Below, in pieces: positions 35,715-42,792 of a DNA stretch of 64,000 nucleotides. The notes under the pieces were generated by a model. The model was not told the origin of the DNA, ran no database searches, and saw nothing but the letters and a program-made list of their open reading frames with translations. The stretch comes from Sphingomonas montana (GTDB lineage Bacteria > Pseudomonadota > Alphaproteobacteria > Sphingomonadales > Sphingomonadaceae). Numbering within the stretch: the stretch's first letter is position 1; every line of letters starts with the position of its first letter. The stretch covers positions 248,001 to 312,000 of the forward strand of contig NZ_MOLY01000046.1 of assembly GCF_001956315.1 (NCBI RefSeq). Direction: 5' to 3'. The translations under genes and the position numbers were made by a program.

Positions 35715-36116
35715 ATGACAGTCCTTGGCAGCATCTTCACCTGGTGGAACGGCGCGACGATCGGAACGCGGCGGCACACGCGGCGGTTCGGTGGCGAAGT
35801 GGGGCAGGACATGCTCGGCAACGTGTATTTCCAGGCGAAGAAGCCGGATTCGCGCGGGCTGTTGCGTCGCTGGGTGATCTACAACGGCGCGAACGACGCC
35901 AGCCGGGTGCCGCCGGAATGGCATGGCTGGTTGCACAACACGATCGAGGAGGTCCCGGAAAAGGGATTGCCGGCCGCCCGCGTGTGGGAAAAGGCGCCCT
36001 TGCCCAACCTGACCGGAACACGCGACGCCTATCGCCCGGCCGGGTCGCTGGACGCAGGCGGCAGACGGGCCGCGGCGACCGGCGATTATGAGGCCTGGAG
36101 CCCGGATCAGGCATGA
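35715..36116 (+). CDS. NADH:ubiquinone oxidoreductase accessory subunit NDUFA12 (B17.2-like)
   Basis: 133 residues. The family block GATIGTRRHTRRFGGEVGQDMLGNVYFQAKK, RRWVIYNGANDASRVPPEWHGWLHNTIEEVP and the C-terminal YRPAGSLDAGGRRAAATGDYEAWSPDQ are characteristic. In alphaproteobacteria it is one of the few supernumerary complex I subunits shared with mitochondria. Its stop overlaps the next start by 4 bp (ATGA). Confidence 0.95.
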   Translation: MTVLGSIFTWWNGATIGTRRHTRRFGGEVGQDMLGNVYFQAKKPDSRGLLRRWVIYNGANDASRVPPEWHGWLHNTIEEVPEKGLPAARVWEKAPLPNLTGTRDAYRPAGSLDAGGRRAAATGDYEAWSPDQA

Positions 36117-36616
36117 AGACGGTCGTGCGGGAAAACGGCGTCGAGGCGCTGGTCGGTTTTGCAGTATTGGTGGTTGCGATCTGGTTCGCGCTGTTCGCGT
36201 GGGGCCGGACCGGAGGCGGCGGGGCGGCAGATGCGATCCACGTCAGCGCGATGTTCCCCAACGCCAGCGGCGTGACGGTGGGCACCGACGTGCGCGTCGC
36301 GGGCCTAAAGATCGGCAGCGTGACCGGGCAGAAGCTTGATGCCGCCAGCTATCAGGTGTCGATCACGCTGGCGCTGGACCCGACGGTGAAGCTGCCGTCC
36401 GACAGCAGCGCGGCAATCACGTCCGAAGGGCTGCTGGGCGGTACGTTCATCGCGTTGCAGCCGGGCGGATCGACCGAAATGCTGAAGGACGGCAGCGTCA
36501 TCCTCGACACGCAGGGATCGGTCGACCTGATGGGTCTGATCGGTTCGTTCATCAACCGCCCGGCCGCCCCCGCAGCCGACGCGCCGGCCGACGCGGCGGC
36601 AACGCCGACGCCGTGA
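36113..36616 (+). CDS. MlaD-family (MCE domain) protein
   Basis: 167 residues. One N-terminal membrane anchor (about 10-30, ALVGFAVLVVAIWFALFAW) and a single MCE domain (about 40-115: IHVSAMFPNASGVTVGTDVRVAGLKIGSV, SEGLLGGTFIALQPGG). An Ala/Pro-rich tail follows. MlaD hexamers hold phospholipid in the periplasm and work with MlaFEB. The short single-domain form and its place between NDUFA12 and DUF2155 genes are the conserved alphaproteobacterial arrangement. A separate MCE protein with its own ABC genes is at 46283-49238. Confidence 0.9.
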   Translation: MKTVVRENGVEALVGFAVLVVAIWFALFAWGRTGGGGAADAIHVSAMFPNASGVTVGTDVRVAGLKIGSVTGQKLDAASYQVSITLALDPTVKLPSDSSAAITSEGLLGGTFIALQPGGSTEMLKDGSVILDTQGSVDLMGLIGSFINRPAAPAADAPADAAATPTP

Positions 36617-37302
36617 AGACCATCGCGGCCGGGGCCGTGATCGCCGCCGGGCTGGGTCTGGCCGCGTGGACCGGTGTATCGGCGTTGCAGGGGCGGGAAG
36701 CGGCGCCGCCGCAAACCGCGGCACCGCGGGCATCGCCCGAAGCAGGATCCGCGACGCCGCCACTTTCGCCGTCCCGGCAACGGCAGGCCGCCAGGGCCGG
36801 CGCCACGGCGACTGTCGAGCCGCCGTCGAAGGTCGCGACGCCGATGGCACAACGGGTTGGGGTGCTGGGCGTGCTGAACAAGCGCAACGGCCTGTCGCGC
36901 GACCTGTCGCTGATGCCCGGCCAGGCGGTGCGGCTCGGCGATCTGGTCGTGCGGTTGCGCGCGTGCGAGGAAACCGCGCCGTGGGAAGCCGAGCATATGA
37001 CCGGCGCGTTCGTGCAGACCGACGTGCTGGGCCGCGATGCGAAATGGCGGCGGGTGTTTTCCGGCTGGCTCTACAAGGAGTCGCCGTCGCTGAACGCGGT
37101 GCAGCACCCGATCTACGACGTCTGGCCCAAAAGCTGCACGATGCGGTTTCCCGATACCGGGCCGGAAACGGTCGCGGCCGGGTCCGACGCGGCGGCGGCA
37201 TCGTTGGCCGGGTCAGCGAGACGGTCCAGCGCGCGGAAGTCCCCGACCACGCGCCCGCCCGTCGAACCGACGCCCAGCGCCCCGTCCAGCAACGAGACAT
37301 AG
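36613..37302 (+). CDS. DUF2155 domain protein, exported; 3' end overlaps aat on the other strand
   Basis: 229 residues from GTG 36613, overlapping the MlaD-like stop by 4 bp. N-terminal signal ([20 protein letters not shown]), a Pro/Ser/Ala-rich linker (about 28-80), then the DUF2155 core ([52 protein letters not shown]). Conservation should end about residue 180; the last ~48 residues are Ala/Ser/Pro-rich and lie antisense to aat. Function unknown, periplasmic by inference. The 190-bp tail-to-tail overlap is unusual. Confidence 0.83.
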   Translation: MKTIAAGAVIAAGLGLAAWTGVSALQGREAAPPQTAAPRASPEAGSATPPLSPSRQRQAARAGATATVEPPSKVATPMAQRVGVLGVLNKRNGLSRDLSLMPGQAVRLGDLVVRLRACEETAPWEAEHMTGAFVQTDVLGRDAKWRRVFSGWLYKESPSLNAVQHPIYDVWPKSCTMRFPDTGPETVAAGSDAAAASLAGSARRSSARKSPTTRPPVEPTPSAPSSNET

Positions 37303-37844
37303 GCCGCGCGCGCAATCTCGATCGCGCCGAGCGATGCCAGATGATCGGTGATGAACTGGCAGTCGAGCAACCGGTAACCGCCGACGCGTAGTCGCGCGAC
37401 GAGGTGGGCGAGGGCGACCTTGGACGCATCGCGCCGCCGGCTGAACATGCTTTCGCCGAAGAACGCGCCGCCCAGCGTCACGCCGTAAAGCCCGCCGACC
37501 AGCGCACCGTCGACCCAGGTCTCCACCGAATGGGCATGGCCACGCGCGTGGAGCGCGGCATAGGCGCGCTCGATCTGCGGGTTGATCCAGGTATCGGGCC
37601 GGTCGTCCGTGCTTTGCGCGCACTGCGCCACGACATCGGCGAAGGCGGTATCGGCGGTGACCGTGAAACGGTCCGAACGCAGCGTCTTGGCCAGCGACCG
37701 CGACAGGCGGAACCCGTCGAGCGGCAGGACCCCCCGCTTGCGCGGTTCGACCCAATAGATGTCGCGCGCATCGCGGCTGTCCGCCATCGGAAACACCCCG
37801 ATCGCATAGGCGCGCAGCAGCAGGTCCGGATCGAGCGCAGTCAT
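37113..37844 (-). CDS. aat: Leucyl/phenylalanyl-tRNA--protein transferase
   Basis: 243 residues, normal length. N-end-rule enzyme that adds Leu or Phe to proteins beginning with Arg or Lys, marking them for ClpAP. Motifs: [88 protein letters not shown], and the terminal IVQLLGQTS. Its last 63 codons are antisense to the DUF2155 gene. Confidence 0.95.
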   Translation of the reverse strand: MTALDPDLLLRAYAIGVFPMADSRDARDIYWVEPRKRGVLPLDGFRLSRSLAKTLRSDRFTVTADTAFADVVAQCAQSTDDRPDTWINPQIERAYAALHARGHAHSVETWVDGALVGGLYGVTLGGAFFGESMFSRRRDASKVALAHLVARLRVGGYRLLDCQFITDHLASLGAIEIARAAYVSLLDGALGVGSTGGRVVGDFRALDRLADPANDAAAASDPAATVSGPVSGNRIVQLLGQTS

Positions 37845-38004
37845 GCTGTCCAGAATGGCGGTCAGCGGGCGGGTTGGGAAGGGCTAGGGGCGGAATGAGG
37901 TGATTTGTCCGGGCACGGGCGGGTGATCGGGGGGCTTTGAGGGACGAGCTGTCGGATTGGCTGTGGGTGCAGCGGTCCTTGACGGTACGTCCCCGAGCCA
38001 AATC

Positions 38005-38089
38005 CGTCACCCCGGCGGAGGCCGGGGTCTTGTTTTAGGTGGATGTCAGCGCAAGCAAGGTGGAGATCCCGGCTTTCGCCGGGACGACG
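38005..38089. repeat. Two short palindromic repeats in the aat/M28 peptidase gap
   Basis: The 290-bp stretch 37845-38134 contains no gene. CGTCACCCCGGC...GCCGGGGT (38005-38031) and GATCCCGGCTTTCGCCGGGA (about 38066-38085, inside 38063-38089) are intergenic palindromes of the type scattered through this window. Confidence 0.6.
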
Positions 38090-38134
38090 GGGTGGTCGGG
38101 CTTTCTGTCTTGCCTCCTCCGGCGCTGATCGCGA

Positions 38135-39778
38135 CTACTTGCGGGCGCTGGCGGTCTTGTCGCGTTCGGCCTTGAACTCGCTGTCGGCGCTCCAGTTGGG
38201 CCAGACGGTGCCAGTGGCGAGGTCGCGGCCAACGGCGTAGAGCAGGCCGAGGTCGGCGGTCATGCCGGACAGGTTCCAGCTCGCGCTCCATTCGTCGGCG
38301 GGTTGGTGGTAGCGATCCCTGGTATAGGCCTGCGCGAACGCCTCGCCCGCCGCGGCGCCGCCGGTGACCAGATCGCTGCCGCCGTCGAACGAGACGGCGG
38401 GGACGCCGCGCTTGGCCATTGGGAAGTGATCGGAGCGGTAGAAGCCGCCGGCCTCCGGATGCGGTTCGGGCGAGAAGGTGCGGTTGCGCTTGGCGCCTTC
38501 GGCGGTCAGCATGTCGAGCAGGCCAAGCTTCGCGCTGCCCGAAATCCCGAAGTCGCGCGCCGGACCGGCGACCGCCATCGAATCCATGTTGAGAACGCCG
38601 ACGGTCTTGCCGAGCGGGTAGACTGGGTTGGCGGCGTAATATTCGGAGCCGAGCAGACCCTTCTCCTCCGCCGTGACCGCGAGGAAGACGAGCGAGCGTG
38701 CGGTGCGCGGGGCCTTTGCGAAGGTGCGGCCGAGTTCGAGCAGCGCGGCGATGCCGGTCGCGTTGTCGACCGCGCCGTTATAGATGCGGTCGCCCTTCGC
38801 ATCGGGCGCGCCGACGCCGAGATGGTCCCAGTGCGCGGAGTAGATGACGGTTTCGTCGGCCCGGGTGGTGCCGGGCAGGCGGCCGAGGACGTTCTTCGAC
38901 GTGATGACCTGTGCATCGACCGCATAGTTGGCGGCGAGCGTGGCCTTCAGCGGCACGGCGCGGAAGTCGCGGGTGCGGGCCTTGGCCTTCTCCGCATCGA
39001 AATCGAGGCCGGACGCCTTGAACAGCGTGACGGCGAGGTCGCGCTGTATCCAGCCTTCCAGCGGCGTGTGGCTGGCAGCGGGGTTCTGCCGGACGATGTC
39101 GAACATCGTATTGGTGTTGCTGTTCTTGACGGTGGCCCAGCCATAGGAGGCGGGCGCGGTTTCGTGGACGATCAGGATGCCCGCGGCCCCGCGGCGGGCG
39201 GCTTCCTCATATTTGTAGGTCCAGCGACCATAATAGGTCATCGCCTTGCCGCCGAAATCGCCGTCGCCGGTTTCGAAATCGGGGTCGTTGACGAGGACGA
39301 CGGCGATCTTGCCCTTCAGGTCCTGCCCCTTGAAGTCGTCCCACTTCCGTTCCGGCGCGGTGACGCCGTAACCGACGAAGACAAGCGGGGCGTCGGCGAT
39401 CGATACGGACTTCTGCCCCGTCAGCGCGGCGCGGACGGCGATCTGGTCGCCTTGGGTCAGCGGCGTGGGCGTGCCGGCGATCGCCATCGACAGCGTGGGG
39501 GAGCCGGTGATCTGCGAACGGAGGAGCGGCACGTCCTGCGTCCAGCCGCGCTTGCCGTCGGGGGCGGCGGTGCCGCCGGGCTGGAGGCCGCCGGCCTGCA
39601 TCTGTTTGACGATGTAGGCGACGGTCTTGGTTTCGCCGAGGGTGGCGGGGCCGCGGCCTTCATAGGAGTCGCTCGACAGTGTCTTGACGTCGGCGGTGAT
39701 GCGGGCGGGGTCGAAGGTCTGTGCCGCGGCGATGCCGGCGGTGGCGGCGAGAAGCGTGGCGAGGAGGGGACGGTGCAT
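38135..39778 (-). CDS. M28-family zinc metallopeptidase (aminopeptidase) with PA domain
   Basis: 547 residues from the inner ATG 39778 (MHRPLLATLLAATAGIAAAQ signal peptide). A PA-like insert (about 140-270, KGKIAVVLVNDPDFETGDGDFGGKAMTYYGRW) precedes and interrupts the M28 fold. Zinc ligands appear in SAHWDHLGVG (His), NGAVDNATGIAALLELG (Asp), VTAEEKGLLGSEYYAANP (catalytic and ligand Glu), VLNMDSM (Asp) and RSDHFPMAKRGVPAVSF (His). It is a periplasmic or secreted aminopeptidase for peptide scavenging, by family. Confidence 0.93.
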   Translation of the reverse strand: MHRPLLATLLAATAGIAAAQTFDPARITADVKTLSSDSYEGRGPATLGETKTVAYIVKQMQAGGLQPGGTAAPDGKRGWTQDVPLLRSQITGSPTLSMAIAGTPTPLTQGDQIAVRAALTGQKSVSIADAPLVFVGYGVTAPERKWDDFKGQDLKGKIAVVLVNDPDFETGDGDFGGKAMTYYGRWTYKYEEAARRGAAGILIVHETAPASYGWATVKNSNTNTMFDIVRQNPAASHTPLEGWIQRDLAVTLFKASGLDFDAEKAKARTRDFRAVPLKATLAANYAVDAQVITSKNVLGRLPGTTRADETVIYSAHWDHLGVGAPDAKGDRIYNGAVDNATGIAALLELGRTFAKAPRTARSLVFLAVTAEEKGLLGSEYYAANPVYPLGKTVGVLNMDSMAVAGPARDFGISGSAKLGLLDMLTAEGAKRNRTFSPEPHPEAGGFYRSDHFPMAKRGVPAVSFDGGSDLVTGGAAAGEAFAQAYTRDRYHQPADEWSASWNLSGMTADLGLLYAVGRDLATGTVWPNWSADSEFKAERDKTASARK

Positions 39779-39894
39779 GGGTGACTTTCGTATGGCGTTT
39801 GGGGGAAGGTGCAACGGCGGGGCAGGGAACGCAACCGGGGCGGGCGAAGGCTTTCCCGCTTTATAGCGGCGGGCGGGGCGGCTAGACGCCGGCC

Positions 39895-40896
39895 ATGCGC
39901 TTCTTCTCAGACAATGCCGCCCCGGTTCATCCGGCCGTGCTCGATGCCATCATGGCCGCCAATGCGGTCGATACCGCCTATGACGGCGATGCGTTGTCCA
40001 AAGCGATGGACGGCGCGTTTTCCGCGCTGTTCGAGACCGACGTGACGGCGATGTGGGTGGCGACGGGCACGGCCGCCAACGCACTGGCGCTCGCGGCGCT
40101 GGTGCCGCCGCACGGCGGCGTGCTGTGCCACCGCGACGCGCATATCCAGAATGACGAGGGCGGCGCGCCGGAGTTCTACACGCATGGCGCCAAGCTGATG
40201 CTTGTCGACGGCGTGGGGGCGAAGCTGGATCCGGCGGGCGTCGCGGCGGCGGCCGATGCGATCGCTGACGACGTCCACCGGGTGCAGCCGCACGCTCTGT
40301 CGATCACCAACGCGACCGAATATGGGCTGGTCTACGCGCCGGACGAGGTCGCGGCGCTGGGCGCATTGGCGAAGGAGCGCGGCTGGGGGTTCCATATGGA
40401 CGGCGCGCGGTTCGGCAATGCGATGGCGCATGCCGGCTGTTCCCCCGCGGACATGACTTGGCGGGCCGGCGTCGACATATTGAGTTTCGGCTTCGTCAAG
40501 AATGGCGGGATGGCGGCGGAGGCGCTGGTCTTCTTCGATCGCGGGCTGGCCGCCGATACGCTGCGCCGACGGAAGCGGGCAGGGCATCTGTTGTCGAAGG
40601 GGCGGTTCGCGGCGGCGCAGATCCTGGCGCTGGTCGCCGAAGACCGCTGGCTGGATACGGCGCGCGCGGCCAATGCGGGCGCCGCAGCGCTGGGTGCGGC
40701 GGCGGGTGCGCGCGCGCTGCATGCCGTGCAGGCGAACGAACTGTTCCTGCGCGCGACGCCGGCGGAGGCCGCGACGTTGCGGGCACAGGGCTTCGACTTT
40801 TACGACTGGGCGGCGGGCGAGGTGCGGATGGTGGTGTCGTGGAACCAGCCGGAGGCGGAGATCGCGGCACTGGCCGCGGCGATCGCGGCGCTGTGA
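39895..40896 (+). CDS. ltaE: Threonine aldolase / beta-eliminating lyase family PLP enzyme
   Basis: 333 residues. MRFFSDNAAPVHPAVLDAIMAAN, WVATGTAANALAL, VLCHRDAHIQNDEGGAPEFYTHGAKL, then HMDGARFGNA (Asp169, Arg172) and PLP lysine Lys202 in LSFGFVKNGGMAAEALVFF. Cleaves L-threonine or L-allo-threonine to glycine and acetaldehyde; specificity within the family is not readable. It diverges from the M28 peptidase gene. Confidence 0.92.
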   Translation: MRFFSDNAAPVHPAVLDAIMAANAVDTAYDGDALSKAMDGAFSALFETDVTAMWVATGTAANALALAALVPPHGGVLCHRDAHIQNDEGGAPEFYTHGAKLMLVDGVGAKLDPAGVAAAADAIADDVHRVQPHALSITNATEYGLVYAPDEVAALGALAKERGWGFHMDGARFGNAMAHAGCSPADMTWRAGVDILSFGFVKNGGMAAEALVFFDRGLAADTLRRRKRAGHLLSKGRFAAAQILALVAEDRWLDTARAANAGAAALGAAAGARALHAVQANELFLRATPAEAATLRAQGFDFYDWAAGEVRMVVSWNQPEAEIAALAAAIAAL

Positions 40897-40925
40897 CTGG
40901 TGCATGACCGCCGGATGATCGGGGC

Positions 40926-41858
40926 ATGAGCGCGCCGCCGTTGCCGCAGGCGACCGTCGGGCGCGTGGCGGTGCCGTTCCTGCTGGTAACGCTGATCTGG
41001 GGATCGACGTGGCTGGTGATCCGCGACCAGATCGGCGTGGTGCCGGCCAGCTGGTCGGTCACCTACCGGTTCATCGTGGCGACGGTCGCGATGTTCGGCG
41101 TCGCGGTGGCGACGCGCGCGCCGCTGCGCATAGGCGGGGCGGGACTGGCCATCGCGGCGGTGGTCGGGTTCTGCCAGTTCTTTGCGAATTTCAACCTGGT
41201 GTACCGCGCCGAGGCGTCGGTGACGTCCGGGCTGGTGGCGGTGGTGTTCGGGTTGCTGGTGGTGCCGAACGCAGTGCTGGGGCGCGTGATGCTGGGGCAG
41301 AGCCTTTCACGGCCGTTCCTGGCCGGATCGGCGGTGGCGATGGTGGGCGTGGCGATGCTGTTCGACCATGAACTGCGCCGCGGGCCGGGCGCGGGCGGGG
41401 GTGCCGACATGGCGGCGGTGGCGGGCGGGATTGCGCTGACGCTGGCCGCGGTGCTGACCGCGTCGATCGCCAATGTGGTGCAGGCGACGCCGGCGGCGCG
41501 GCGGGTGGCGGTGATCCCGCTGATCGCATGGGCGATGCTGTTCGGGACGATCGTGGACGGCGGCTATGCCTGGGCCACGGTGGGTGCGCCGGTGATGGAG
41601 TGGCGCTGGGGCTATGGCGCGGGGATCGCCTATCTGGGGCTGGCGGGGTCGGCGCTGGCGTTTCCGCTCTATTACCGGGTGATCCGCGCGATCGGGCCGG
41701 CGCGGGCGGCCTATTCCAGCGTGCTGGTGCCGGTGATCGCGATGACCCTGTCGACGCTGTTCGAAGGATATCGCTGGTCGGTTCAGGCCGGCGTGGGTTC
41801 TGCGCTGGCGATGGCGGGGCTGGTCGTGGCGTTGAGGGCGCGCAACCCGGCGCGGTAG
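40926..41858 (+). CDS. EamA/DMT-family transporter
   Basis: 310 residues, ten predicted helices in two EamA halves. VPFLLVTLIWGSTWLVIRDQIGVVPASWSVTYRFIVA is the typical first-helix motif; second half has YLGLAGSALAFPLYYRVIRAIGPARAAYSSVLVPVIAM. These carriers export amino acids or other metabolites; the substrate is unknown. It follows the threonine aldolase after 29 bp, and its last 76 bp overlap the convergent epimerase-like gene. Confidence 0.92.
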   Translation: MSAPPLPQATVGRVAVPFLLVTLIWGSTWLVIRDQIGVVPASWSVTYRFIVATVAMFGVAVATRAPLRIGGAGLAIAAVVGFCQFFANFNLVYRAEASVTSGLVAVVFGLLVVPNAVLGRVMLGQSLSRPFLAGSAVAMVGVAMLFDHELRRGPGAGGGADMAAVAGGIALTLAAVLTASIANVVQATPAARRVAVIPLIAWAMLFGTIVDGGYAWATVGAPVMEWRWGYGAGIAYLGLAGSALAFPLYYRVIRAIGPARAAYSSVLVPVIAMTLSTLFEGYRWSVQAGVGSALAMAGLVVALRARNPAR

Positions 41859-42613
41859 TTGGGAAAGGCGGGGCGCCAGCCGAGGACGCGTTTCGCCTTG
41901 CCGTTCGCGACGCGGCGGTTTTCCGCATAGAAGCCGCGCGCCATGGGGGAGAGATTGGCCGCGTCCAGCGATTGCAGCACCGGCCAGGGAACCCCGAGCA
42001 GGTCGCAGGCCGCCTCGATCACTGCATTCTGGCTGGACGGCTGGTCGTCTGCGAGATTGTAGACGCCGGGCGGGCCGTCCATGCCTGCCAGGACGCCGGC
42101 GACGATGTCGTCGACATGGACGCGGCTGAAGACCTGATCGGGCAGGTCGATGCGGTGCGCGCGGCCTTCGCGGACGCGGTCCAGCGCGGAACGGCCGGGG
42201 CCGTAAATGCCGGGCAGGCGGAAGATCTGTGCGCCCGGCAGGGTCTGCCACGCCAGATCGGCGGCCGCGCGCGCGTTGCGGCGGCCGGTGCCGACCGGGG
42301 CGGTTTCGTCCACCCATGCGCCGGCCGCGTCGCCATAGACGCCGGTCGAGGACAGATAGCCGAGCCAGCGCGTGCGGAGGAGGGCGGGGCCGTAGCGGTC
42401 GAGCACCGGGTCCCGTCCGTCCGTCGGCGGGACGGAGGACAGGATGTGCGTGGCGGCGGCGATTTCGGCGCGGACCACAGGTTCGTCGTCGAACGCGATC
42501 GTGTTCGCCGTGGCGGTGCGGCGGGTGGCCGCGATGTGCCAGCCTTCATGGCTCAGCCGGTCGGCAAGGCGGGTGGCGGTGTAGCCGAGGCCGAAGATCA
42601 GGAGGCGGGACAT
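41783..42613 (-). CDS. NAD-dependent epimerase/dehydratase-like protein (extended SDR, YeeZ-like)
   Basis: 276 residues from ATG 42613; the 33-codon upstream extension is read from a repeat. Rossmann start LLIFGLGYTATRLADRLSHEGW, then ILSSVPPTDGRDPVL, YLSSTGVYGDAAGAWVDETAP, RLPGIYGPGRSALDRV, VHVDDIVAGVLAGMDG. The typical YxxxK is not evident, as in YeeZ-type members. Function unknown. The 3' end overlaps the EamA transporter gene by 76 bp tail to tail. Confidence 0.88.
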   Translation of the reverse strand: MSRLLIFGLGYTATRLADRLSHEGWHIAATRRTATANTIAFDDEPVVRAEIAAATHILSSVPPTDGRDPVLDRYGPALLRTRWLGYLSSTGVYGDAAGAWVDETAPVGTGRRNARAAADLAWQTLPGAQIFRLPGIYGPGRSALDRVREGRAHRIDLPDQVFSRVHVDDIVAGVLAGMDGPPGVYNLADDQPSSQNAVIEAACDLLGVPWPVLQSLDAANLSPMARGFYAENRRVANGKAKRVLGWRPAFPNYRAGLRALNATTSPAIASAEPTPA

Positions 42614-42637
42614 GAGACAGCTTTCGTTGCGTGTACG

Positions 42638-42740
42638 CCCTCTCCCATCGGGGGGAGGGTTGGGTGGGAGAGAGTGGCTTGTGGCTACCTTACCCCAAGC
42701 CAAGCCCCCCAACCCGGCCCTCCCCCCGGTGGGGGGAGGG
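42638..42740. repeat. GC hairpin repeats upstream of pepN
   Basis: A perfect hairpin CCCTCCCCCC-GGT-GGGGGGAGGG (42718-42740) and a degraded copy near 42638-42660, in the divergent region before pepN. Same family as 25746-25767 and 45651-45673. Confidence 0.65.
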
Positions 42741-42792
42741 GGAAGATGGTGTTGCCTTGTGAACCCTTTGGCTCCGGCCTAGTTTCGTCGCC

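Noticed and set aside
41783-42712. Longer form of the epimerase-like protein starting at TTG 42712
   Set aside because: The additional 33 codons come from a dispersed GC repeat; ATG 42613 begins exactly at the Rossmann fold.
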